64,000 bases of DNA from Aquibaculum sediminis (GCF_040712085.1 NZ_JBFCVK010000001.1:186001-250000), one strand, 5' to 3'. Numbered from the stretch's first letter, positions 35,853 to 45,321 are shown. The notes: generated from the sequence alone by a model not told the origin. A program made the numbers and translations.

Positions 35853-36647
35853 ATGCTCAAACGTGGTTCCAATCCGCTCTGGCGCTTCCCCGGCGTCGCG
35901 CCCACGGCGCTGATCGTCTTCGCGTACCTCTATCTGCCGATCTTCATTCTCATCGCCTACTCCTTCAACGAGAACCGACTGGCGACGATCTGGACCGGCT
36001 TCACCTTCGATTGGTACGGGGTGGTCCTGAACAATCCGGACATCATGCGCGCCGCGCGCAATTCCCTGATCGTCGCCAGCAGCGCCACCTTCATGGCGAC
36101 ACTGTCGGCTATCATTGCCGGGCTGTGCATGACCCGCGACAGTTTCCGCGGGCAGCAGGGTGTGACAGCCGTCATGGCACTCCCACTGATCGTGCCGGAG
36201 ATCGTGACCGCCGTTGCCACGCTGCTGTTCTTCGTGATCATCGGCATGAAGCTGGGCCTGATGACTGTGATCATCGCCCATACGGTCTTCTGCATCCCCT
36301 TTGCCTACCTTCCGATCCGCGCAAGGCTACAGGGGATGGACCCACGCCTGGAGGAAGCAGCTGCTGACCTTTACGCTGACCCCTGGCGGACCTTCCGGCG
36401 GGTGACCCTGCCGCTGCTCTGGCCCGGTATCCTGTCGGGCGCGATGCTCGCCTTCATCATTTCGCTGGATACCTTCGTCATCACTTACTTCGTCGCCGGG
36501 GCCGGGGCGACGACGCTGCCGGTCTACATATTCGGCATGATCCGCATCGGCATCACGCCCGAGGTCAACGCGGTCTCCGCCTTGATGCTTCTGGTCTCGA
36601 TTACCTTCGTGACGCTCTCGTTCCTGATCGGCCGCATCCAGCGTTGA
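35853..36647 (+). CDS. potC: spermidine/putrescine ABC permease
   Basis: A protein of 264 residues with six membrane segments, an EAA loop in RLEEAAADLYADPWRTFRRVTLP and the PotC-type LDTFVITYFVAGAGATTLPVY. It starts 9 bases after potB behind a GAGGGGG ribosome binding site. Confidence 0.92.
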   Translation: MLKRGSNPLWRFPGVAPTALIVFAYLYLPIFILIAYSFNENRLATIWTGFTFDWYGVVLNNPDIMRAARNSLIVASSATFMATLSAIIAGLCMTRDSFRGQQGVTAVMALPLIVPEIVTAVATLLFFVIIGMKLGLMTVIIAHTVFCIPFAYLPIRARLQGMDPRLEEAAADLYADPWRTFRRVTLPLLWPGILSGAMLAFIISLDTFVITYFVAGAGATTLPVYIFGMIRIGITPEVNAVSALMLLVSITFVTLSFLIGRIQR

Positions 36648-36713
36648 CGGCCGCCGAGGCTCGGGAAAAGATCGTCCCAAGCCCAACCACAAACACCCGC
36701 AACAGGGAGAAGG

Positions 36714-37763
36714 ATGAAACACATGAACCGCAAAGCGATTCTTTCCGCCGGCATCGCCGCCGGCCTCTTCGCCGGCCTCGGCCAGTCTGCCGCGGCGGAC
36801 GAGCTCTTCCTCTACAACTGGTCGAACTACTTCCCGCCGGAACTGCTGGAGAAGTTCGAAAGCGACACCGGCATCTCGGTCACTCTCGATGTCTATGACT
36901 CGAACGAGACCATGCTGGCTCGCCTGCAGGCCGGCGCCGCCGGCTACGATATCGTGGTGCCTTCGGACTACATGATGGAAATCATGATCGAGGAAGGCCT
37001 GGCCGAGCGCATCGACGCGGGCGAGATGGAAAACTTCGCCAATGTCATGGAACCGCACAACAGCCCGCGCCAGGATCCCGAGCGCGCCTACTCTGCGCCC
37101 TATCTCTGGGGCACCACCGGCTTCACCTATGACTCCGAGCGTGTCGGCGAGCTTGAGGAAAGCTGGAAGGAGTTCTTCGAGCCCCGCGAGGAGCTGAGCG
37201 GTCAGATCGCTGTCCTCAATGACGAGGTCGAGGCCTACAACGCCGCCGCCTACTACGCCGGCGTCTCCAAGTGCACGGAGGACCCGGCCGAGGCGCAGCA
37301 GATCCTCGACGTCCTCCAGGCCCAGGCCCCGCACGTGGCCATGTATCAATCCGACGGAACCATCGATCGCATGGCCTCGGGCGAGATGATCATGCACATG
37401 CAGTGGAACGGCGCGGCCCATCGTTCCAAGCAGGAACGCGACAGCCTGGTCTATGTCTACCCGGAGGAAGGTCTCTCCTTCTGGAACGACAACTTCATGG
37501 TCCCGGCCGGGGCGCCGAACCTCGATAACGCCAAGACTTTCATCAACTGGATGATGGCGCCGGAGAACATCGCCGTCGCATCCAACTACACCGGCTACAT
37601 GAACGCCGTTCGTGGCTCGTCGGAGTACATGGACGAAGCGCTGGTGGCAGACCCGGCGGTGAACATGCCGGAAGAGTACGCCGACCGTCTCCGTCCCACC
37701 GAGGACTGCTCGGTGGACGCTCGGGAACTGCGCAACCGGGTGTGGACCCGCCTGCGCAGCTAA
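36714..37763 (+). CDS. potD: periplasmic polyamine-binding protein
   Basis: A protein of 349 residues. A signal peptide of about 28 residues (cut after SAAA) precedes a PotD-type mature chain: ELFLYNWSNYFPPELLEKFE, VTLDVYDSNETMLARLQ, GYDIVVPSDYMM and TWGTTG-like YLWGTTGFTYD. Binding-pocket aromatic and acidic residues are in place, but putrescine cannot be told from spermidine preference. ATG 36723 is an alternative start. Confidence 0.92.
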   Translation: MKHMNRKAILSAGIAAGLFAGLGQSAAADELFLYNWSNYFPPELLEKFESDTGISVTLDVYDSNETMLARLQAGAAGYDIVVPSDYMMEIMIEEGLAERIDAGEMENFANVMEPHNSPRQDPERAYSAPYLWGTTGFTYDSERVGELEESWKEFFEPREELSGQIAVLNDEVEAYNAAAYYAGVSKCTEDPAEAQQILDVLQAQAPHVAMYQSDGTIDRMASGEMIMHMQWNGAAHRSKQERDSLVYVYPEEGLSFWNDNFMVPAGAPNLDNAKTFINWMMAPENIAVASNYTGYMNAVRGSSEYMDEALVADPAVNMPEEYADRLRPTEDCSVDARELRNRVWTRLRS

Positions 37764-37780
37764 ACCGGGATTGCGCGCTG

Positions 37781-37813
37781 AAGGCCGGGCGCCCCTTGCG
37801 CCCGGCCTTCTTA
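37781..37813 (+). terminator. terminator after potD
   Basis: A perfect 11-bp stem (AAGGCCGGGCG / CGCCCGGCCTT) with loop CCCCTTG is followed by CTTATT. It lies 17 bases after the potD stop, so it separates the transporter from the hydrolase genes at least partly. Confidence 0.8.
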
Positions 37814-37888
37814 TTGCCACCCTATTGTGGTGTGAGAGCGAACCCATGACTGGCCAGAGTGTGTGGGGCCAGCAAGCAAGGATCAGCC

Positions 37889-38815
37889 ATGGTCGACGAA
37901 CGCCCGGATAGATTTCGCATCGCCCTTTGGGCGACCAACATCGGCCGGCCGGTCAACGGAATCGACGGCTGGGCCGCTGGCGTGGAGGCGCGACTGGCCG
38001 AGGCAGCAGCGGCTGGCGCCGACATCCTGGTCATGCCGGAGTACGCCGCAGAGCAATGGCTCTCCTTCGCGCCGCCTGGCCTCGCTCCGTCACAGGAAAT
38101 CCCCTGGATGGCCGAGCAGTCGGCCCAGGCGCTCAAGGCAATCAGGGACCTTCCGGCTCGATACGGAATGGCACTGCTGGCCGGCACGATGCCCGTTCCG
38201 GCCGAAGCCGCAGGAACGAACCCGCCCTGGCTCAACCGGGCCTGGCTGCTGTTGCCGGACGGTCGCTGCATCGCCCAGGACAAGCTCTGCCTCACCCCGG
38301 CCGAGAAGGATCCCGAGAGCTGGAACCTTTCCACCGGCACCCGCTTGCGTCTGGTGTCCTGGAAGGGCGTACGCATTGCCGTGGTCATTTGTCTCGACGT
38401 GGAACTGCCGGCCCTGGCGGCGCAGCTGGCGCCTTCCCGCCCCGACATCATTCTGGTGCCCTCTCAGACGGGACGCCTGGCGGGCTACCATCGGGTCTTC
38501 AGCTGTGCCAAGGCCCGGGCCGTCGAGTTACAGGCGGCCGTCGCGGTCTGTGGCACCATCGGCGCCGCCGCCTATGGCGAGGACCGCAGCGGCACCGTGT
38601 CGGGCTGCAGCCTTTTCCTGCCCTGCGAAGAGCGACTGGGCAGCCACGGACGCGCCGCCGAGATAGCGCCCATCGCCGATCATGACGGCCCCGGCCCGCT
38701 GCTGCTCGCCGACGTACCGCTCGCGGCGCTCGATGCGCTGCGCGGTGGCGACGCCGAGGTCTGGCCGGGTGCCTGGGACGCGTCCGGGATCACCATCGAG
38801 GAGGACGCCGCCTGA
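37889..38815 (+). CDS. nitrilase-superfamily carbon-nitrogen hydrolase
   Basis: A protein of 308 residues with the Glu-Lys-Cys triad of the nitrilase fold: MPEYAAEQ (Glu), AQDKLCLTPAE (Lys) and VVICLDVELP (Cys). Members hydrolyse amides such as N-carbamoylputrescine. Being one base from an acetylpolyamine deacetylase and next to potABCD suggests a polyamine-linked amide, but the substrate is inferred only. ATG 37889 is preferred because AAGGATC lies 8 bases upstream; an in-frame GTG at 37859 is an alternative. Confidence 0.8.
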   Translation: MVDERPDRFRIALWATNIGRPVNGIDGWAAGVEARLAEAAAAGADILVMPEYAAEQWLSFAPPGLAPSQEIPWMAEQSAQALKAIRDLPARYGMALLAGTMPVPAEAAGTNPPWLNRAWLLLPDGRCIAQDKLCLTPAEKDPESWNLSTGTRLRLVSWKGVRIAVVICLDVELPALAAQLAPSRPDIILVPSQTGRLAGYHRVFSCAKARAVELQAAVAVCGTIGAAAYGEDRSGTVSGCSLFLPCEERLGSHGRAAEIAPIADHDGPGPLLLADVPLAALDALRGGDAEVWPGAWDASGITIEEDAA

Positions 38816-39846
38816 TGCTCACCGTTTACAGCGACGATCACCGCTTGCAAGACGGCAAGGCCGAGTTAGTGGATGGCAAGCTTCAACCCTGTTTCGAGAT
38901 GCCGCGACGCGCCGACATGGTGCTGGACCGGGTGAAGACCGTCGGCCTGGGCGAAGTGGTCGAGCCCAAAAATTTCGGCAAGGATCCGATCCTGCGCGTG
39001 CATGCCGAGAACTTCGTCACCTTCCTGGAAACCGCCTGGGATGATTGGGCGGCGCTGGGACGTTCCCATGACGCGCTGCCGCTCAACTGGTCGGTGCGCG
39101 GTATGCAGAATCGCGAACCGGAAGTGATCGACGGCAAGCTCTCCTACTTCTCCTTCGACGCCGGCACCCCTGTCACCGCCGGCACCTGGCGTGCGGCAAC
39201 CGCCTCGGTCAATGTCGCGCTCACCGGACTGGAAGCGGTGCTGGGCGGTGCTAGAAGCGCCTTCTCACTGTGCCGGCCACCGGGCCACCATGCGGCTGCC
39301 GACTACTACGGCGGCTATTGCTTCCTGAACAACGCCGCCATCGCCGCCCAGGCCTGGCGCGACCGCGGCGCCGAGCGGGTCGCCATCCTTGATGTGGATT
39401 ACCATCACGGGAACGGCACCCAGTCGATCTTCTACGAGCGTGACGACGTGTTCTTCACTTCGATCCACGGCGATCCCCGCCAGGAGTTTCCCTATTTTCT
39501 GGGCTATGCCGACGAAACTGGCAGTGGACCCGGCGAAGGCGCCAATGCCAACTTTCCCCTGCGATGGGGCAGCGGTTTCGATATCTGGTCCGAGGCGCTG
39601 GACCAGGCCTGCAAGGCCATCACCGCGCAGGGTGCCGACGCCCTGGTCATCTCGCTTGGCGTCGATACCTTCAAGGAGGATCCCATTTCCCAGTTCCGGC
39701 TCGAAAGCGAAGACTACCTCCGCATCGGCGAGCGCATCGCGAAGCTCGGCCTGCCGACCCTATTTGTCATGGAAGGCGGCTATGCCGTTGAAGCCATCGG
39801 AATTAATGCCGTCAATGTGCTGACCGCCTTCGAGCAGGTGGCCTGA
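38815..39846 (+). CDS. acetylpolyamine amidohydrolase (histone deacetylase superfamily)
   Basis: A protein of 343 residues of class II HDAC-like amidohydrolases. The active site is seen in CRPPGHHAAADYYGGYCFLNN (His pair), ILDVDYHHGNGTQ (zinc-ligand Asp and His), ISLGVDTFKEDP (zinc-ligand Asp) and the Tyr in MEGGYAVE. YGGYCFLNNAAIAAQ and the 340-residue length fit bacterial acetylpolyamine deacetylases. It would release free polyamines from acetylated forms imported by PotABCD. Its ATG overlaps the preceding stop. Confidence 0.85.
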   Translation: MLTVYSDDHRLQDGKAELVDGKLQPCFEMPRRADMVLDRVKTVGLGEVVEPKNFGKDPILRVHAENFVTFLETAWDDWAALGRSHDALPLNWSVRGMQNREPEVIDGKLSYFSFDAGTPVTAGTWRAATASVNVALTGLEAVLGGARSAFSLCRPPGHHAAADYYGGYCFLNNAAIAAQAWRDRGAERVAILDVDYHHGNGTQSIFYERDDVFFTSIHGDPRQEFPYFLGYADETGSGPGEGANANFPLRWGSGFDIWSEALDQACKAITAQGADALVISLGVDTFKEDPISQFRLESEDYLRIGERIAKLGLPTLFVMEGGYAVEAIGINAVNVLTAFEQVA

Positions 39847-39850
39847 GCCC

Positions 39851-40708
39851 ATGAGTCTTGGCCTCCGTAAGACACTGGGGATGGTTCTGCCCATCCCTGC
39901 CCTGCGCAACCCGCCGCCGGTTGTCTCGCTGGTCCGCTTGAGCGGTGTGATCGGCCATGCCGGCCCGCTGCGCACCGGACTGACCCTGGAAAGCCTGCGC
40001 GAGCCGCTGGATCGGGCCTTTGCTCCCAAGCGCCTGGATGCCGTGGCGCTGGCGATCAATTCCCCGGGCGGTTCGCCGGTGCAATCCGCGCTGATCGCCG
40101 AGCGCATCCGGGAACTGGCCGACGAGAAGAAGGTGCGGGTGCTGGCCTATATCGAGGATGTCGGCGCCTCCGGCGGATACTGGCTGGCCAGCGCCGCCGA
40201 CGAGATTCTCGTCGACAGCAGCTCCGTGGTCGGATCCATCGGCGTCGTGTCGGCCGGTTTCGGTTTTCCGGCTCTGCTCGAGCGCCTGGGGGTCGAGCGG
40301 CGGGTGGAGACCGCTGGCGAGCGGAAAGCCATGCTGGACCCGTTCCAGCCGCGCGATGAAGCCGAGGTGGAACGCTTGCGCGGCCTCCTGGCCGAGTTGC
40401 ACGAAAACTTCAAGGAGCAGGTTCGCAACCGCCGCAAGGGCCGGCTGAAGGCGGACGAGCAGGAACTGTTCAGCGGCGAGTTCTGGACCGGCCGCAAGGC
40501 GGTTGAACTCGGCCTCGCCGATGGTTTGGCGCATCTGCACAGCGACCTGCGCCAGCGCTATGGTAAGAAGATCGTGCTGCGACGGACCCAACGGCCCCGC
40601 CGCTGGTTCTCCTGGCGAACAGCTGCCACGGGCATACCAAATGACTGGGCCGATGCGCTCCTGTCGGCGGCGGAAGAACGGGCGCTGTGGGCCCGTTACG
40701 GACTTTGA
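39851..40708 (+). CDS. sppA: S49 family signal peptide peptidase-like protease
   Basis: A protein of 285 residues, the single-domain length of alphaproteobacterial SppA. The nucleophile Ser is in EDVGASGGYWLASAAD, and NSPGGSPVQSALIAERI and GSIGVVSAGFGF are the neighbouring conserved parts; the general-base Lys is probably in FWTGRKAVELGLADG. No clear membrane anchor is visible. It cleaves remnant signal peptides or small membrane peptides by family analogy. Confidence 0.85.
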   Translation: MSLGLRKTLGMVLPIPALRNPPPVVSLVRLSGVIGHAGPLRTGLTLESLREPLDRAFAPKRLDAVALAINSPGGSPVQSALIAERIRELADEKKVRVLAYIEDVGASGGYWLASAADEILVDSSSVVGSIGVVSAGFGFPALLERLGVERRVETAGERKAMLDPFQPRDEAEVERLRGLLAELHENFKEQVRNRRKGRLKADEQELFSGEFWTGRKAVELGLADGLAHLHSDLRQRYGKKIVLRRTQRPRRWFSWRTAATGIPNDWADALLSAAEERALWARYGL

Positions 40709-40739
40709 TTCACGCCACTGAAACTTGCGGGAGGTTAGC

Positions 40740-41771
40740 ATGAAAGCGGTACGCTATATCGAGACCGGTCGGCCGCCGGAGATCGTGGACCTGCCGCAAC
40801 CGACCCCGGGACCGGGTGAAGTTCTGCTGCGGGTCGCCGGCGCCGGCGTTTGCCACTCGGATCTGCACGTCCTCGACCACGGGATCGGCATTCCCGCCCC
40901 CTTCACGCTCGGGCACGAGAACACCGGGTGGGTTGTGGGACTGGGAGCCGGAGCCGCGAGCGTCAAGGAGGGTGATGCGGTCGCCGTCTACGGGCCCTGG
41001 GGCTGCGGCACCTGCCGTACCTGCCAGACCTCGGCAGAAAACTACTGCGAGCATCACGCCAGCATCCCGTACTACGGCGGCGGTCTCGGCAAGGATGGCG
41101 GCATGGCGGAGTACATGATCGTCCCCTCGCCCCGCCTTCTGGTTCCTCTCGCGGGACTCGATCCCATCAAGGCCGCGCCGCTGAGCGACGCTGCACTGAC
41201 GCCCTATCACGCCATCAAGTCCAGCCTGCCGCTGCTCTCACCCGACGCAACGGTTCTGGTACTTGGCATCGGCGGGCTGGGGCACATGGCCGTTCAGATC
41301 CTGCAGGCGCTCAGCCCTGCACGCCTCATTGCCGGCGATATCGACGAGGCCAAGCTCGAGCACGCGCGCAAACTGGGTGTCGAGCACTGCATCAACACGG
41401 GTGACTTCGATGCGGCCAAGGAAGAGATCCGGGCAATCGCCGGTCCACGCGGTGTCGCAGTGGCCTTCGATGTGGTCGGCGCCCAGGGCACAATGGACCT
41501 CTGCTCCGCCGTGGTGGGGCGGGCCAGCCGTATCTGCATTATCGGTCTTGCCGGGGGAACCTTTGCCTACGCGGCCAACCGTCCACCCTACGGCTGCGAG
41601 GTCACTGTCCCCTATTGGGGGTCGCGCACCGAACTGATGGAAGTGATCGCCCTGGCAAACGCGGGGCACATCCATGCCGAGGTGGAGGCCTTCCCACTGG
41701 AAGAAGCGCCCAGCGTCTACGAGCGGCTGCGCGAAGGTCGCATCCGCGGTCGCGCGGTGCTGCAGCCCTGA
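40740..41771 (+). CDS. zinc-dependent NAD(P) alcohol dehydrogenase
   Basis: A protein of 343 residues of the medium-chain dehydrogenase family. Catalytic zinc ligands are in GAGVCHSDLH and LGHENTGWV; the structural zinc uses four Cys in CGTCRTCQTSAENYC. The Rossmann motif is GIGGLGHMAVQ. The ribosome binding site GGGAGG is 5 bases before ATG 40740. The substrate is unknown. It ends at a strong terminator. Confidence 0.9.
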   Translation: MKAVRYIETGRPPEIVDLPQPTPGPGEVLLRVAGAGVCHSDLHVLDHGIGIPAPFTLGHENTGWVVGLGAGAASVKEGDAVAVYGPWGCGTCRTCQTSAENYCEHHASIPYYGGGLGKDGGMAEYMIVPSPRLLVPLAGLDPIKAAPLSDAALTPYHAIKSSLPLLSPDATVLVLGIGGLGHMAVQILQALSPARLIAGDIDEAKLEHARKLGVEHCINTGDFDAAKEEIRAIAGPRGVAVAFDVVGAQGTMDLCSAVVGRASRICIIGLAGGTFAYAANRPPYGCEVTVPYWGSRTELMEVIALANAGHIHAEVEAFPLEEAPSVYERLREGRIRGRAVLQP

Positions 41772-41783
41772 CAGCAATGCAAG

Positions 41784-41815
41784 AAACCGGAGAGCGGTCC
41801 CTGCTCTCCGGTTTT
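41784..41815 (+). terminator. terminator between alcohol dehydrogenase and carboxypeptidase genes
   Basis: A perfect 12-bp stem (AAACCGGAGAGC / GCTCTCCGGTTT) with a 7-base loop is followed by a T-rich run. It lies between convergent genes and may serve both strands. Confidence 0.88.
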
Positions 41816-41844
41816 CTCTGGTTTGCGTCTTGCCTGGAAGGCGA

Positions 41845-43095
41845 TCAGCTGCCGGTGGGACGTACCACCATGCAGTCCATGCCGTGCTGGCTCAGGCTCT
41901 GACAGGCCGTGCGCGCCTGGGTCTCCAACAGCCCGGTCAGCCGAGCGCGATAGAGCTTCTGGTTGCTCACCAGCACTTCGGTGACAGCAACCCGGGCCTC
42001 GGCGAACTCTTGGGCCAGTCGGGATGCCGCTGTCGACGCCAGGGATTGAGCCTGATCGGCGACCTTGAAGGCTCCGACCTGAACGCCCCATCCCTCCTCC
42101 TGCACCGCGCCAGCCGTGCTGGCCGCCTGAGCCGAGCTGACCAGCATGCCGCCCACATCGCGCGGCTCGTCACTCTCGGCGTGGGCAAGCGCATCGGAAA
42201 CCGTGACCTGACCCGGCCGCGGGTTGGGAACGGGTGGAACCGGTCGTGCCTTGGCCAGCGCGAGTTGGTTGGCGCGATTGAAACCGCGGTCGAGCAAATC
42301 GGCCATGTGCGAATCGCGCGTTTGAGCCGAACGCCCGCCCATGACCACCGCCACGATCCGCCGACCATCACGCAGGGCCGAAGTCGCGACGTTGAAGCCG
42401 GAGGCGCGGATATAGCCGGTCTTCAGGCCGTCGGCCCCATTGTAATTGCGCAGCAGGCGGTTGTGTCCGGTATGCGTCTGTCCGCGGAAGGTGAACTTCT
42501 GACCCGAGAAATAATGGTAATGCTGCGGAAAATCGCGCATCAGCCGTACAGCCAGCTTCACCATGTCGCGCGCGGTGGTCACTTGACCGCTGTCCGGCAA
42601 TCCCGAGGCATTCTTGAAGTTCGTGGACGTCAGGCCAAGTTCGCGGGCCCGCTGGGTCATCTTCTGACCGAACGCGCTCTCGCTTCCGGCCAGTGCTTCC
42701 CCCACCACGGCTGCGACATCGTTCGCAGAGCGCACCACTAAGGGGAGGATAGCCTCTTTCACGGCAATCGTGTCGCCTGCCCGAAGCCCCAGTTTGGACG
42801 GCGGCTTGCCGGCCGCAAAAGCGGACACGTTCAGGCGTTGATCCATGGTGATCTCACCGCGCTCCAATGCCTCGAAAAGCATGTAGAGCGTCATCATCTT
42901 GGTCAGTGATGCTGGATAACGCCGCGCATCCGCATTGGACGCGTGCAGGACTTCCCCCGTCGCATAGTCTATGACGATGGAGGCGTAGCGAGGATTGGCT
43001 TGCGCCGTCGTCGGTGCCGCGACCGCCAGCAGTACAGGCAGCAGGAACAGCAACGCGAAGAGTCTGCCAATTCGGCCATTTAAAGCGGGAAACAT
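41845..43095 (-). CDS. D-alanyl-D-alanine carboxypeptidase (S11) with SPOR domain
   Basis: A protein of 416 residues. A signal peptide (about 1-33) precedes an S11 penicillin-binding domain with YPASLTKMMT (SxxK), RSANDVA (SxN) and GLKTGYI (KTG). A SPOR domain occupies the last 80 or so residues (WGVQVGAFKVADQAQ). SPOR domains bind denuded glycan strands and would bring the enzyme to the division site. It trims pentapeptide side chains of peptidoglycan. Confidence 0.93.
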   Translation of the reverse strand: MFPALNGRIGRLFALLFLLPVLLAVAAPTTAQANPRYASIVIDYATGEVLHASNADARRYPASLTKMMTLYMLFEALERGEITMDQRLNVSAFAAGKPPSKLGLRAGDTIAVKEAILPLVVRSANDVAAVVGEALAGSESAFGQKMTQRARELGLTSTNFKNASGLPDSGQVTTARDMVKLAVRLMRDFPQHYHYFSGQKFTFRGQTHTGHNRLLRNYNGADGLKTGYIRASGFNVATSALRDGRRIVAVVMGGRSAQTRDSHMADLLDRGFNRANQLALAKARPVPPVPNPRPGQVTVSDALAHAESDEPRDVGGMLVSSAQAASTAGAVQEEGWGVQVGAFKVADQAQSLASTAASRLAQEFAEARVAVTEVLVSNQKLYRARLTGLLETQARTACQSLSQHGMDCMVVRPTGS

Positions 43096-43194
43096 GAGCT
43101 ACCCCCCGAATTTCCCGGTCTAACTAGAAGCAATATCAGAAAGAATCTAGCCAATGAATGAGTCGCTGTCCAGCCTTCGCGCTACGGTTGGCGC

Positions 43195-44514
43195 ATGTTA
43201 TTGCACAGGGCCATGAGCGGAATCTTCGAAAAAGACGCCCCCCGCCCTCTCGCCGACCGACTGCGCCCCCGCACTTTGGATGAGGTGGTGGGGCAGGCGC
43301 ATCTGCTCGGACCCAGCGGTCCGATCGGTCGCATGGTGGCACAGCGGCGACTGGCCTCCATGATTCTCTGGGGACCGCCGGGCTGCGGCAAGACCACGAT
43401 CGCCCGCCTGTTGGCCGAGGCCACGGATCTTGCGTTCGAACCGCTTTCTGCGGTCTTTTCGGGCGTGGCAGACCTGCGCAAGGTGTTCGATCGGGCCCGC
43501 CAGCGCAGGCAGGACGGTCAGGGTACGCTGCTCTTCGTCGATGAGGTGCACCGTTTCAACAAGGCTCAGCAGGACGGCTTTCTGCCCTACGTCGAGGACG
43601 GCACGGTCGTCCTGATCGGGGCGACCACGGAAAACCCCTCCTTCGAGCTCAACGCCGCACTGCTCTCGCGCTGCCAGGTGATGGTGCTGCATCGCCTCGA
43701 CGAAGCAGCCCTGAAAGAACTGCTCGAGCGAGCGGAACAGGAGAGCGGCCGGACCCTGCCCCTGAACGAGGATGCGCGCAGCGCCCTGCTGGCCATGGCC
43801 GACGGCGACGGACGCTACCTCCTCAATCTCGCAGAGGAACTCTTCCAGGTTCCGGACTCCGCGGAACCACTGGATCCGCGCGGATTGACCGATGTGGTTC
43901 ACCGCCGGGCTCCCGTCTACGACAAGAGCGGCGAGGAGCACTACAATCTCATCTCAGCCCTGCACAAATCCTTGCGCGGCTCCGACAGCGACGCGGCGCT
44001 CTACTGGCTGGCGCGGATGCTGATTGGCGGCGAAGACCCGCACTACATCGCCCGGCGCTTGCTGCGATTCGCCATCGAGGACGTCGGCCTGGCAGAACCG
44101 CAGGCAGTGACGCAGGCCCTGGCAGCCTGGCAGACCTATGAGCGTCTCGGATCGCCTGAAGGCGATCTCGCCCTGGCGCAGCTCGTCGTCTTCCTCGGCA
44201 CAGCCCCGAAATCCAATGCCGCGTACCTGGCGCACAAGCGCAGCCTGCGCGCCGCCAAGGCAACCGGCTCGTTGATGCCGCCCAAGCACATCCTCAACGC
44301 ACCCACCCGCATGATGCAGGAGTTGGGCTACGGCAAGGATTACGCCTATGACCATGATGCGCCGGACGCCTTCTCCGGTCAGGACTACTTTCCCGAGGAC
44401 ATGGCGCGGGAGACTTTCTATCGCCCGGTGGCACGCGGGTTCGAGCGAGAAATCGCCAAGCGGCTGGAATACTGGGACAAACTGCGACGTCAACGGAGCG
44501 AGCAGAAAGGCTGA
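43195..44514 (+). CDS. rarA: replication-associated recombination protein A
   Basis: A protein of 439 residues of the RarA/MgsA/WRNIP1 clamp-loader-like AAA+ family. Walker A GPPGCGKTT, Walker B LLFVDEVHRFNKAQQD, sensor 1 GATTENPSF and the C-terminal tetramerisation part (PPKHILNAPTRMM) are present. It acts at stalled forks. ATG 43195 is given; ATG 43213 (MSGIFEKDAP) is also reasonable. It is divergent from the carboxypeptidase gene. Confidence 0.93.
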   Translation: MLLHRAMSGIFEKDAPRPLADRLRPRTLDEVVGQAHLLGPSGPIGRMVAQRRLASMILWGPPGCGKTTIARLLAEATDLAFEPLSAVFSGVADLRKVFDRARQRRQDGQGTLLFVDEVHRFNKAQQDGFLPYVEDGTVVLIGATTENPSFELNAALLSRCQVMVLHRLDEAALKELLERAEQESGRTLPLNEDARSALLAMADGDGRYLLNLAEELFQVPDSAEPLDPRGLTDVVHRRAPVYDKSGEEHYNLISALHKSLRGSDSDAALYWLARMLIGGEDPHYIARRLLRFAIEDVGLAEPQAVTQALAAWQTYERLGSPEGDLALAQLVVFLGTAPKSNAAYLAHKRSLRAAKATGSLMPPKHILNAPTRMMQELGYGKDYAYDHDAPDAFSGQDYFPEDMARETFYRPVARGFEREIAKRLEYWDKLRRQRSEQKG

Positions 44515-44658
44515 TATCAGCCTTGCGCTCCCCGCGAAGCCGTTATGCGAAGCTGCAGCTTGCACCTTCCGGTTCGCGGCTTAGGCTCCCGCGTTATGGA
44601 GTGAGAGCCCTGCCTGCCGGCGCGGCTCCTACAACGGTCCAGGGAACTGCCGCCACAG

Positions 44659-45321
44659 ATGGCCGAACACAACATACCCGACCGCCACGCCGTGGCTCTG
44701 CTCACCGTCGACCTGCAGCGCGATTTCGCCTGCCAGGGTTCGCCAGTCCAGGCTTCAGGCGTGTCCGGAACCCTTCCCCAGATCCTGAACATCGTGAATG
44801 CTTTTCGCAGCCACGATCTGCCAATCTTCCACGCGGTGCGCCTCTATCGGCCGGATGGCTCGAACGTGGATCTTTGCCGTCGTTCGGCTGTGGAGGAGGG
44901 TCTGCGCGTCCTGATGCCCGGCACCTCCGGCGCGGAACTGATCGAGGCCGCCAAACCGGACCCCGAGGTCAGGCTGGAGGCGGATGCGCTGCTTGACGGC
45001 GAGTTCCAGAAGCTGCGCCACAACGAGTTCGTGTTCTACAAGTCCCGTTGGAGCGCATTCTTCCGCACCGAGCTGGAGAAGCGCCTGACAGATCTCGGGA
45101 TCACCACGCTCGTCGTCTGTGGCTTCAATTTTCCCACCGGCGGACGCGCGACGATCTATGATGCCGGCGCCCGGGATTTTCGCGTGATCGTTGGTGCCGA
45201 CGCGCTCTGCGACGCCAGTGAAGAGGGCCTGCGCGAACTGGGGCGCCTCGGCGTCTATCAAATGAGCGGCGAATCGGTGCTCGAGTGGTTGAGTGGCAAC
45301 CGGCGGCCCAGCGCAGCCTGA
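44659..45321 (+). CDS. isochorismatase-fold protein lacking the catalytic Cys
   Basis: A protein of 220 residues of the cysteine-hydrolase/isochorismatase superfamily. The catalytic Asp (Asp18 in LLTVDLQRDF) and Lys (Lys128 in VFYKSRWSAFF) are present. In relatives with the CG(C/F)NFPN-C-PR segment the nucleophile Cys sits where this protein has Gly161 (GFNFPTGGRAT; codon GGC against TGC). It may therefore be inactive as a hydrolase or have a binding role. The ORF is otherwise full length and its codon use is normal. Confidence 0.82.
   Translation: MAEHNIPDRHAVALLTVDLQRDFACQGSPVQASGVSGTLPQILNIVNAFRSHDLPIFHAVRLYRPDGSNVDLCRRSAVEEGLRVLMPGTSGAELIEAAKPDPEVRLEADALLDGEFQKLRHNEFVFYKSRWSAFFRTELEKRLTDLGITTLVVCGFNFPTGGRATIYDAGARDFRVIVGADALCDASEEGLRELGRLGVYQMSGESVLEWLSGNRRPSAA

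Noticed and set aside
44550..44561. 12-bp palindrome AAGCTGCAGCTT upstream of the isochorismatase-like gene
   Set aside because: Short and without a neighbouring regulator; can occur by chance.
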